DNA of 14,916 nucleotides from Gymnopilus junonius. Taxonomy: Eukaryota; Basidiomycota; Agaricomycetes; Agaricales; Galerinaceae. Of the stretch, positions 1 to 9,483 are shown piece by piece. The notes below the pieces were generated by a model. That model was not told where the DNA came from. It saw only the letters and a list, made by a program, of their open reading frames with translations, and ran no database searches. Position 1 is the first letter of the stretch, and each line of letters opens with the position of its first letter. The stretch spans positions 1-14,916 of the forward strand of contig JADNYJ010000731.1 in NCBI GenBank assembly GCA_015501075.1, written 5' to 3'. Position numbers and translations under genes: made by a program.

Positions 1-2005
1 TTCCAGTTGGAGCAAGGGCGATCTAGGCAAACAATGTTATAACATGATTTAATGACCGGAGCCGCAGATCTGCATACCTCGCAAATTGAGAGAATGTTAT
101 CGATATTCAAGCACTTAAAGAGAGGCCACATGGTGAAGTTGATATCCACCAAACCACGGCCGAAGTCGAGACCACCAGGGAAGCGAGCAATGACCTCCAG
201 ACTAGACTCACCCCCATCATTTTTAGGACTGGCATCGAGCTTGATAAGGTCTCCCGCACGAGGCGCCGGATGTGCAAGGATTTTGGAAATCTGGAGAGTA
301 TGAGATTGAACATCCTTAGAAAATCGCGCCCAAGAAAGAGTAAGATAATCTCTCATAAGGTCATACACCGGATGGCGGGAAACAAGGGCTACCCAAGCAA
401 ATTAGATAGGCTTGAAAATAATATTATTGGAAGACTCACTGAGGGCATAAGGAAGCCAGAAGACAGTGTCACCAGGTAGGAAGAGCGTACTTTCACCTGG
501 ACCGTGACCAATTGTGCTGGCAATTTCGAAGTCGCTCTCGCTCATTGCCCCTTCGGCTTCAGTTTCACCATCAGTTTCCGCGTCAGCCCAAGGACCTCGA
601 GAGCTTTTCTTAGCGTTACGACGAGCTTGTGTCGTAGGATCCTGGGTGTCACTGGTAGATCCCGAGATATCTGCTCTTAGACTCTTCAAACGAGCTGTAA
701 CGGCCGATTGAGCAGATTCTTTCCGAGACCTCCCAGCTTCGAGGGTACGCCGAATAGCACTGCTGCGTTCGGCATCCGCATGCGACCAGACTGTCAGACA
801 AACACCATAGTACATAATAGTGTTGCTCCAGCGACGGATTAATATCACCTGAGTTGACTGACGAGACACCAGTAGGAGCGCCATGCGAACCATGCCCTAA
901 CAGGCTTGGGGGCCCGAGATAGGCTGAAGATGGTCGGGCAAAAGGGTCATCGCTGTAAGGGTATGCAAAAGTAGCAGCGGAAGAACGATTATCCCCATTG
1001 GAAAGAACAGAAGCGCGAAGAAGATCACCAGAAGGCGTTGGGGCAAGAGGAGTATTAGGTGCAGGAAGATTGAAAGTGAATGTGTGAATTGTAGACGCTG
1101 GTTGAAGAGTTGATGCGATGACCTCGACCTCACGAGTAAAGGAAAGCTATTTCGGGTCCAACATAAAGAAAGGTCACTGGTCAGAAGATCATCGCAAATA
1201 TAGACCAAAAAAAAAGCATGAAACATACTTTGAGAGCCTTGGATAGCATTTTTCCGACCTCCTGCTTGCTTAGGGCTCCCGCTCCCTTTAACACCTCGTC
1301 ACTTTTTCCGCGTTTCTTCTTTTTTCCTCCACCAGCACCGGGACTAACGGTGCTTCCGAGAACTTCGGGCCTCCACCAGCGATTGACAGCGCTTTCGCTG
1401 TGGTGTAATCCCAAGACAGAATCTGGGTCGGCGAGGGTCCATGTATGAGGTGACTTGGGTAAACCAGATACCACATAGAGAGATGTTAGAGGCAACGTTG
1501 GTACATGTGAAGCAAGGGGAGGCGCTTCGCGAAGTGAACGAGTGGACACGATGGAATTGCGAGCAGACGCGGGTATGGGCTCCATACTTTTGCGGTGTCT
1601 GATGCCCAGGATCCTGGACGCCTTATCGGGTCTGGCGGGAACGTTAGGACTAGAGTTGGCCGGCGTATTAACCGTGATATAATCCAGCTCGTCCGCGAGA
1701 GCGGCGTCAGCGTCGGTAGAAGTCAGTGGGACTAGAGCAGAAGCAGAGGTGGTCGTAGAAACAACGTTGTTTTGAAGAGAGATATTGATGATCGGAACAT
1801 CGTTAGTGCCTGAACTCTGGCTGGCAGCCCGCCGAAGATCCTTTTTGGGCTCCAACTTGTAAGAGGACTTGTGGGAGACGGTGCGGATTTGCTTGGTGCC
1901 CTCGAGGGACTGGTCGGAGTAGGTTGACTTGAGCATCCTGTCAGAAGGTAGAGGACTCGCAGCAACAGCTGTCGCAGGGAGTGTTGGTCTTCTCGCTGAC
2001 GACAT
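1..2005 (-). CDS. DENN (AEX-3) domain protein, 5' part, left edge truncated
   Basis: Likely a host gene encoding a DENN-domain protein; DENN proteins usually act as Rab GTPase exchange factors in membrane traffic. Exons on the minus strand: 2005-1229, 1146-440, 388-78 and 22-1, with introns starting GTATGT, GTGAGT and GTATGC and all ending AG; the phases join. Residues 1-259 are Ser/Pro-rich and low in complexity. Exon 2 starts LSFTREVEVIAS and later holds YYGVCLTVWSHADAERSS, the upstream-DENN core. An acidic linker follows, then LPGDTVFWLPYALTLVSRHP across the second intron and DYLTLSWARFSKDVQSH, entering the central DENN domain. The ATG at 2005 is the first Met of the open frame and follows a pyrimidine-rich leader. 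Oddity: exon 2 changes frame near 806-819 (see findings). The C-terminal half lies outside the window. I am sure of the family, less of the exact exon 2 structure. Confidence 0.85.
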
Positions 2006-2160
2006 GGGTATACTTATAAGAAATTAATTAATACACTGGGGGGAAAGAGGGAGGAGAAGGAGCGTGTAGTTTCTGGAGGAGGAAAACGAAGAATTAAGAG
2101 AGATGACTGTTCAGAACATCCTTGAAGCAATTTCTCAGCCAAACTTCGTATTTAAACAGT
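2006..2160 (-). promoter_or_regulatory. Likely promoter and leader of the DENN gene
   Basis: Read on the minus strand, a TTTAAATA box (2156-2149) lies about 145 nt before the ATG at 2005. A strongly pyrimidine-rich tract (about 2085-2041) follows it, as is common near fungal transcription starts. The start site is inferred, not seen. Confidence 0.35.
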
Positions 2161-2833
2161 CCGATTTTTAGCGAAAAGCTAAAACAGATATCAGCACTCA
2201 GGGCATTCAGGCGTGCCCGACCCCTTTTTAGGAGCCCCACGCGAATCTGCAGCCTTCAGCTAGTTCGCACAGCGTATACTTGGCCGCAAGCAGATCAGTA
2301 AAAATAAGGCCGATACCACCAAACTTTCCGCTTGTACAACGTCGTATTATAGCGGTGACGGAGAAGGAGACAAGTCCCGTTAAATATTCCCAAGTCGTCA
2401 AACGGAGTGAAAGAAACGCGATCACGTGGAAAATTAGATCTCGATTAACCCCTGTTGGGTCGTGAGAATACAACATAACCCCAGATGTTTGTTGAAAGTC
2501 AATCATGTAAACATTATTACATACATCGGCCTACTTCTCTGTTTTTGTTGCACAGGTAGTGTTATGTATGGCCTCTCTGGAGGCAGTGAGATAACTTGCA
2601 ATTACAATTTGACTCCAACACTTTTTATTCCCGGGATAACAAGTCAAAGTAATATTTTCCTTCGGAGACCGAATCCATCATTTCGTCAGGCTTTCAATTG
2701 TTTCCGCCACCTTGACGACCCACGTCAAACCCAACCCATTTGGATGTTTTCTTGAAATCTCCGCTCTGGGGTTTACATTGCCGACTCGCCGACGTTGTCC
2801 GGCGGAATCTGTCCGCTCATTAATACTACTGTA
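2161..2833. other. Intergenic, no gene recognised
   Basis: Short open frames exist on both strands, but none shows a recognisable domain, a splice pattern or a convincing composition. The stretch separates the DENN gene from the inverted-repeat elements. Confidence 0.5.
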
Positions 2834-3807
2834 CTTGGGGTGGCACAATCCCCTATATCCGTTTTGGCTTGTCACAGACAGGTCACAGGCTGTGACGGGT
2901 CAATTTCTTGAGACAACCCTCCTGTACTCTACATCATAGGATTATCGACGAAATAAAAAGTATAATCTGTTAATAGTAAGTTTATTTGAAGGCCTATAAG
3001 GCTAAAATTTTTATTTGAGCCTGTAGACTCCTCCAAATGCACGCAAAGCTCAAAGTCCCTGCTAAAATCAGCCATCAGGCAAGCTCTATGGCGTATTTTC
3101 CCAACCACAATCATCCAGAACTTGTTTTGCTGGAGAAAGTTGCTTAGAATTAAATTATAAACAACGCTATGAGACCCGAATTTTTATTTTCTTTCTCAAT
3201 GAAAGGTTAGCATACTAAATTAGCATGATTACAAGCATTACAGCCCATTCTTCAAAATTCTAATCTCGTAGCCTTCTTTATTTTCAAAAGTAACCCATTT
3301 TTATTCACTGTTGCAAGTCATCAAAACAATTCATTGGTGAGTTACACTCTCCAGGAAGGCCAGAATGAGGGTAAATTGTTTCATTGATTCAACAATGAAA
3401 CTGACATGTAAATATGTGAACTTACTACTAAAATACTCTAGAGATATACAAAAACAAGGTTTGGTATTGAAATTTGTTTGTAGGTGCAAGCACTGCGCTG
3501 CAATTGAGCTCGCAAGTCAAGGCCGCTCGAAATGAGTACACAGCCACACCCACATCAAAGACCGAGATTACCATCATTTAGTGCTCTTTCAGCCTTTACC
3601 TACATGATATCACAGATTTTCGCATTTTTTACACAGAAAATATATTTTGTAAATTTACAGTATGCCTATATACAATTTACGCTTGTGAAGAGCCCTTACT
3701 GTCTTTGAAGAGCCAAAATCGGCATTGTCTCAGGAATGTGACTCGCTTAAGAGATGTGATGGCTGTGATGCATCTGCGGCATTACTAGGGATTGTGCCAC
3801 CCCACTG
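2834..3807. mobile_element. TA-flanked inverted-repeat element E1 (nonautonomous)
   Basis: The left end (2834-2853) is CTTGGGGTGGCACAATCCCC. The right end, read on the minus strand from 3807, is CAGTGGGGTGGCACAATCCC; 16 bases (GGGGTGGCACAATCCC) are identical. Both ends are flanked by TA (2832-2833 and 3808-3809). The first bases (CAGT) and the TA target are typical of the Tc1/mariner/pogo superfamily. The 974-bp interior is AT-rich and has no transposase-like frame. It holds a small hairpin, GTCACAG-G-CTGTGAC, near 2880-2895. The ends are seen directly; the superfamily is inferred. Confidence 0.6.
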
Positions 3808-3809
3808 TA

Positions 3810-3948
3810 CTGAACTGACCAACTCTTCGGTCACGCGTCACACCGATTTTTTTTGACCCCGGCAATAATTTTTTCTCGATTTATCATGATTTTGGGGAAT
3901 TGTCGGTGAAAAAAAATGATCACGTGGCCGAAGAGTTGGTCGGTTCAG
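3810..3948. mobile_element. Short palindromic MITE E2, TA-flanked
   Basis: A 139-bp element whose two ends are near-perfect inverted copies over about 26 bp. The left starts CTGAACTGACCAACTCTTCG and the right, on the minus strand, CTGAACCGACCAACTCTTCG. Similarity continues weakly through a T-run on each side. It is flanked by TA at 3808-3809 and 3949-3950. The palindrome extends outward through ACTGTA/TACAGT into the neighbouring ends, so the exact boundary could lie a few bases further out. No coding capacity. Confidence 0.6.
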
Positions 3949-4941
3949 TACAGTATCACGTGCTATGGGTTGCATAATTGTAATAGAGATGGAAAATCGC
4001 GGATTGCATCACATCCACTCAATATTTTGCGAAAATTTTTGCATATTTGAGTAGCTATAGATCTCACGAGTACGAATATGCCAAAATCGCGAGGAAATTT
4101 GGACTGAATATAATATAAAATGAGGAACTTCTGGCTGAATTCCCTTTACACAATAATGTTTCCTCGCTGCTGTAAGCATTTCTTATTCCTTGCTCACCAA
4201 ATTTGGTCTACAGATGCTATGCCATCTGGAATACTTGCCTAACTTATTTTTCTGTGCAATAACCTTCCAGATCTTTTATATGCCCTCAATGCAGGGAGTT
4301 GGAAAAGCTAAGTCATGATGCATCACACCAATTTTCAAACACCGCTCAGCACAGCTCAGCTCTGGAAAGAGAGTACAATATGCAATCCTGTTTACAAGGC
4401 TGCTATGCTACAATCTATCTATATGACATGATTGGCAAGCTCAGTCACCAGGTGGATAACTATTATAAGGTGGATATAGGTTACCATTAGGAGGCAGAAA
4501 CATAGGTGGCAGGTAAGCCGTCATTAGCTACAATGACTCAGCACTGTGCCATGGCAAGTGGGCCAATGCCTGGAGGAAGCAGGATGTGCTAGGCGAAGCT
4601 GATCAACAAAGATGAGAGATGCGACGCGACTGTGTTTTGTTGATGGGAGCGGAGTTAAGACTCAGTCTGAATCTAATTGCATTTGTCATGCCTGCAAGAT
4701 GTTCTGTGAATTGCAGATGAGGGACAATGCAGGAAGTGACAGAAATCAAGGAGAAGACTAGCAGGGCATACTAGATTTCAAATATGTAAAAATGTTGAGC
4801 ATTTATGGGTTGGAAGGTAATGTTTTTCACAAATATAGGATGAGGTAACTCCAATCTTTCCACTGATGTCTCATTAGCTTGAGATCAACTTCACATTTCA
4901 ACAAGCTTTTTGCATATTCATAATTGTGAGATCTATAGCTA

Positions 4942-5375
4942 CTCAGATATAGGGAATGGCACGGGTTACCCGCGGGTATTTGACGGGTTTTTAGTATTAG
5001 CCTCATAGAGAAAAATTTTCTGAAAATTTTACAATTTTTTTCATGTAAATCCGTTAAGAAATGGCTGAGTTATGCCCTCTGCAAGTTTGGACCTTATAAC
5101 TTTGATGGTGTTGCCGCAATGGGCCCAACATTGATCACGGGTATGCCAAATTGGGAAAGTGTCCGAATTTGGTCAACACAGCTTGGAAATCATCTTGCTG
5201 TGGCATCAGTTCATCACACAATGGGCTCAAACTTCACAGAAGTGTAGCTCAGCCATTTCTCAACCGTTTTCCATGAAAAAAATTGCGTTAGAAAGCTATA
5301 ATTTTTCTCTACATAGCTAACACTAAAAACCCATCAAATACCCGCGGGTAACCCGTGCCATTCCCTACTCAGATA
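4942..5375. repeat. 8-bp target-site duplication CTCAGATA
   Basis: Identical octamers at 4942-4949 and 5368-5375 directly abut the ends of the hAT-like MITE. Confidence 0.85.
4950..5367. mobile_element. hAT-like MITE inserted in E3's right TIR
   Basis: 418 bp starting TAGGGAATGGCACGGGTTAC and ending with its inverse complement. The first 34 bases of each end match perfectly, and weaker complementarity runs inward for about 130 bp, giving a fold-back structure. An 8-bp duplication CTCAGATA flanks it at 4942-4949 and 5368-5375. The 8-bp duplication and the TAGGG terminus are hallmarks of the hAT superfamily. Removing the element and one CTCAGATA restores a continuous E3 TIR, which proves the insertion order. 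No coding capacity. Confidence 0.85.
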
Positions 5376-5467
5376 TGCAAAAATTTCACAAAATATTGAG
5401 TGGATGTGATGCAATCTGCAATTTTCCATCTCTATTACAATTATCCAACCTGTAGCACATGATAGTA

Positions 5468-7250
5468 TATTAAGTATTCACAGGAGGCTGCAAGGCAGGC
5501 TCACTTTGTACTCCAAATTTTTGGTGTGCAGTTTAAGAAATGTCACATTGCTGGGTATCTACATGCAAATCTTTACTTTCTTACACACAGTGCATTTTTC
5601 ACATTTCTGACAGGATTGGCATTGTAATGCATCAATATTCTCATTTTCTGTAGGCCTGACAATGAAATCTTCTGCACACAAGCTGCATCATTGCCAATCA
5701 TGCACTCAAGGGGGAATACGAATGGTAAGTGGTCAAGAATAAAAGTTATTCTTAAGGGAGGATTTATTCTCAATCTCACAGTAAGAAGCATGGTGAAGTT
5801 GTTGAAAGGAATAGGACAAGTTTCTGGGTGAGGAGATTGGGACATCCAGATTTGGAAATGGTGCCCCCCTGATATGCATCATGTCACATCTCATACAGGC
5901 TTAAGCTAAGCTAGCTCTGCATACAATAGAGATTGATTTCTCTCAAAAATGTATCCATTAGTCATGTAGCCTTGTCTTGCACATAGCAAGCTCTGAAAAT
6001 GAACAGAAAAAAATGACAAACTAATGTCTTCTGATACAACCTAACCAGCACCAATTGTCGATGACCAGGCATAACTAAAACATTGAAAGTCCTTTTTTTT
6101 TTGCATAATCGTATTCCCAGCATCCCTTTCTATGTGTCTGCAACATATTTCAGAGGTCAGTAGAGAATTGAATGTGTTCTGGAGCATGTAAGTTGCATGC
6201 GACACTGGGCCCAAATTTCATGCCAGAAAGTTTGGCTTTGTTTGTCCAGGCATCCCACCCCTAGTCAAAGTATGCTCACTTTACTCACAATAAGTCCCTT
6301 TAATCACAATAATTTAAGGATCAGCTTAAATCCACTAAATTTGAGATCATAGATCGTGTTGTAAGCCTGACAGAGCCCAATATTGGCCAGGAGACCCTGA
6401 AAGGATCAGCAGGAAGAAGAAGAAATGCCTTACCAAACACGGCCTTGGCCTGTCCACCATGATATGCTTTACCCACCCTGTTTCCATCCTCTCACAAGAC
6501 CCTTCCCTGCAGTGTGGCCAGTGGCAAGCCTTCAAATTGAGAGTTGCATAATATATTAGCTTAAGTAGAAGCATGCGCAGCACACTTTTTGACAATCACA
6601 ATACAAGTTGTGCCCATATGCAGCCTTTGAATAGTAGTAATAGTAATCTGATAATACATAGTGAAGGACTTTGACAGTACACATGTAAAATATCTTTTCA
6701 ATGATCTGCATCAATCCAAATGGACTCTGATGAGGCAAAATTTTGATAAACCATGGGCTGACCATGGGAAATGTAGCAAACATGATATTGGTCAGAAAGT
6801 CAGAGATTCTGTGATCCTTGAGCTTGATCTGCCTCTGAAATTTAGCAAATTTAACAAATTTAAAGAATTTAGCTTATTTCTTGCTTATTGAGCATTTATC
6901 TACTGACTACATAGTAGTACTAGTTGAGGCCTGCAAGGCTCAAGCATGACATGTTTGATCACATGAATGGACTTGCTGACATTATTCACACTGTTGATCA
7001 ATTCAGTTTCTTATCATACTTTGATTGTGCTTGTCCATACCACCCTAACTATACACTCAAGCAGCTACCTCCTCTGAGCCTCCTGAATGTTTCTCAGCAG
7101 CTTCACAGTGACTCTAAGCACTGTCATAATGTCATGGTAAGGGACTTTCTCCTGAATCATCTGGCATTGAAACATTTTTGAGAACAGATAAAACCTCAGT
7201 CTCAGGGATGGGGTTGAATCCCTTTCTTTTCCTTGTTCATTCACTCAAAA
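5468..7250. other. Long AT-rich stretch without a recognisable gene
   Basis: Short frames occur on both strands (for example 5573-5845 minus and 6924-7181 plus), but none carries a motif I recognise. A few splice-like signals, such as TTTTCTGTAG near 5650 and GGTAAGT near 5725, do not bound a sustained frame. The sequence could be decayed mobile DNA or the upstream arm of the nuclease/recombinase unit. I cannot tell which. Confidence 0.4.
6838..6873. repeat. Degenerate 9-bp tandem repeat, four units
   Basis: AAATTTAGC, AAATTTAAC, AAATTTAAA and GAATTTAGC lie in direct succession. No function is apparent. Confidence 0.6.
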
Positions 7251-9298
7251 ATGGGTACCAATGATGTTTGGAAAGTACATTCTGGCTCTTTCCATCTATT
7301 TCAGTGCTCAGGGCTGACTTGATTGCAGATTGTCCAGCCAACTGCACAGAAGATGTCATTGATAGAAATGGCAGTGCAGGAAGGCTTCATGATCTGATGC
7401 CATGGCACTGGCCAGATTGTCATTGGCGTTGATGTTAGGTATGTACTGCAGTAGAACTTCTTTATCTATTGCTCATACTAGACTTGTAGTCCTTGGTTCT
7501 ATGCCTCCCAGGCTGTTTTCAGCAATCGCGGTCATGCTCATGTTCATCAGCAAAGTCTGGGATTTAAGGGTCCAAAAAGGCCCGAAAAAGGAAAATCTGC
7601 ACGCTACGTAACATTACGGAGCACTCCATAGCAACCCATAGCACTGTAGCAAGGGTACCCCTTTATCAAGCACAGGCACGGCACTACAGAGTGCTCCATA
7701 GCGAGCCATAGCAAGCCATAGCATCCCCAAGAACTGCTGATGTTGGCCAGAACCCAGAACTCCAGGTTCTGTTTTACCACCTCTCCTGGCTGTCGCAATC
7801 TGGTGCAATTGTTGTCTGCATTTTGATGGTCCTAGCTGACCCAGCCAGAAGCATGATCAGTTTGTTCGAACCATCCCACATTGGTTGCAAAGGCTCTTCA
7901 AGGAATTTGCACATGCCTTCAGATTCTATTGTCACACTGTTCATATTTGCTGATTTTTATTATTCTTGTATGGCTACTGAATATCTCCAGGCACTGGGTG
8001 AGGCAGAGGCTGAACTCGCCTATCTTAATTTGGTTCAAGCCGTCGACATTGTCCTCACAGTGGACAGTGATGTCTTTGTTTTTGGTGCATTGCAGGTCAT
8101 GCGAAGGTAATTCTCAAATACTTCCTAGGATTTCATATGTTTAGTTCAAATTATAATCAGCATAAATGAGTCTGGGGCACATGCTGATGAGATTGAAGTG
8201 TATACAGCAGATGCCTTCGCAGCCCAATCAAACACTTTATTTTCTACTGCAGGGTTCTTGCTTCTTGCTATTGTAAATGGGGGTGATTACAACACAGTAA
8301 GTTACCATTCATAAATGACATTCCATAATCTAACTGCAATATAATCTAGGCAGGTCTTCTGGGCTGTGGCCATGTGGTTTCAACTACATTGGCCTCTGGT
8401 CCTCTTGCTACATCTCTGTTCTATGGTGCCCTTCACCACTCTGTTGAGGATCTCAATGCCTTTTTAAGAGAATGGCACCACCAGCTGCAAGATGAGCTAG
8501 TGATGGATCGAAGTGGGCGGGCTTGGCAGAAAGTACCCTGCATTGGCTGCTAGGATCCCAGAAAAATTTCCTGACCCCAAAATCCTGCACTTGTATTGTT
8601 TTCTGATTACCTCACAATAAAATGGTGGTCTTCCATCTCAGGCATCAATGTGGCTGTGGCCAGCTGTTCCTGACATGGCAAAGCTTGCAAAGTTATGCAA
8701 TTGTCATTTCAGTTGGGGTCAGCATATTCTCCCCCAGTTCATTTCAGGTGTTTGGGATGGCTACTTCATATGTGACCTTATGAAGGTATTTCCTCTCTCA
8801 AATTATCATTGCTTTGTGCTAATAAATTTTAGTGTGCCATCTTGAATATAGCTGATGTCAATTCACCCACCATCCATTACATCTCAAGGGGTGTCATAAA
8901 AATAATGTCACCATCTGCCTTCCCATTGTACCAGGTTGACATCTTTATGCCATCCCTGGCTTCCGAGGCAGTAACCGCTGTTATGGATAATGGCCAGACC
9001 CAGGTCCATGGTGCCAGTACTGAATATGCCATGTCAGTCTGGGTGCCTGAGCCCATTATTCAGGCTGTCATGAATGACAAGGTACTTGAATATCACACGC
9101 AGCATCCTAATGTTGCATTTCCAGCTCCGAATCCTTATTCACTTGTAAGTATTGCATGCAAAACTTGTATCTCATTCCTTACTGAAATAAAAACAGGTAC
9201 TTGAAGATGACTTCAAAGTCATGGCTTTGAGCATTGCAGGGCCATCAGGAAGTGGGGCTGCTGATGTTATTGATTTGACCAGTGAGGATTCGAATTAG
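7251..9298 (+). pseudogene. XPG/Rad2-like PIN-fold nuclease pseudogene
   Basis: Remnant of an XPG-family structure-specific nuclease (the FEN1/GEN1 type, expanded in agarics). Exons: 7251-7274, 7329-7438, 7490-7544 plus 7745-7938, 7991-8106, 8161-8296, 8350-8785, 8833-9144 and 9197-9298. The start MGTNDVWK corresponds to the canonical MGVPGLW. IVIGVDVSPWFYASQAVF, VGQNPELQVLFYHL and HFDGPS represent the N-domain. LGEAEAELAYLN and VDSDVFVFGA are the acidic I-domain, and NGGDYNTAGLLGCG the helix-2-turn-helix entry. The C-terminus ends VIDLTSEDSN. Lesions: stops at 7395-7397, 7837-7839 and 8618-8620; frameshifts near 7820-7824 and 8540-8553; a 190-bp insertion at 7545-7734. The usual TDDSD reads TVDSD. 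No full-length product is possible. The family call is confident; the cellular role of intact relatives is inferred. Confidence 0.85.
7545..7734. mobile_element. 190-bp insertion in the nuclease exon, 10-bp TSD
   Basis: The insertion lies between TGCTCATGTT (7535-7544) and TGCTGATGTT (7735-7744), a 9/10-identical duplication. Deleting 7545-7744 rejoins ...GHAHV to GQNPELQ in the same frame, exactly as expected for the XPG family. The inserted DNA holds several copies of CCATAGC around GAGCACTCCATAGC and GAGTGCTCCATAGC and no obvious TIR. A 9-10-bp duplication suggests a Mutator-like or SINE-like element; the class is unresolved. Confidence 0.75.
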
Positions 9299-9423
9299 TT
9301 TACAAATTTGCATGTACTCTATTTAGTTTGCAAAATCAAACCTCTACTAGTGAAATCTCTGCATCTCAGATGTGATCCATGTTGTATGAGAACATTAGCC
9401 AAGGCTGAAGGTGCACACTCCAT

Positions 9424-9468
9424 CTTCTATCCTTCTATCCCTATCCTCCTATCCTTCTACCTCTCCTT
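9424..9468 (+). promoter_or_regulatory. Pyrimidine tract before the recombinase ATG
   Basis: An almost pure C/T/A stretch built from repeated CTATCC/CTTCTATCC units ends 15 nt before the ATG at 9484. CT-rich tracts often mark fungal core promoters or leaders. It also behaves as a microsatellite. Confidence 0.35.
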
Positions 9469-9483
9469 GTCACTGGGCCTGTC

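Larger units (their letters stand above)
3951..5465. mobile_element. Inverted-repeat element E3 with ~135-bp TIRs
   Basis: Left TIR about 3951-4085; right TIR about 5465 back to 4907, itself split by the hAT-like insertion at 4950-5367. Shared blocks include ATAATTGTAATAGAGATGG, GATTGCATCACATCCACTCA and GAGTAGCTATAGATCTCAC. The ends CAGTATCACGTGCTA and CTATCATGTGCTA correspond with a 2-nt indel, and TA flanks both sides (3949-3950 and 5466-5467). Without the insertion the element would be about 1.1 kb. The interior (4090-4900) has no domain-bearing frame, so it is nonautonomous or gutted. All clear CpGs of the left TIR appear as TpG or CpA in the right one. Confidence 0.65.

Noticed and set aside
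897..1226. 109-residue hydrophobic minus-strand frame, like a membrane protein
   Set aside because: It is a shifted reading of DENN exon 2, whose correct frame (LSFTREVEVIAS...) joins the flanking exons in phase.
5573..5845. 90-residue minus-strand frame as a small gene
   Set aside because: No domain, biased composition or splice context; it lies in AT-rich decayed sequence where such frames occur by chance.
7619..7725. Repeated CCATAGC units as a CRISPR-like array
   Set aside because: Units are 7 bp, irregularly spaced, inside a TSD-flanked insertion in a fungal gene; there are no repeat/spacer dimensions of an array.
7604..7808. Two overlapping 64-residue minus-strand frames
   Set aside because: They mostly read through the 190-bp repeat-rich insertion and antisense nuclease exon, with repeated GCYGLLW-like strings from the CCATAGC units.
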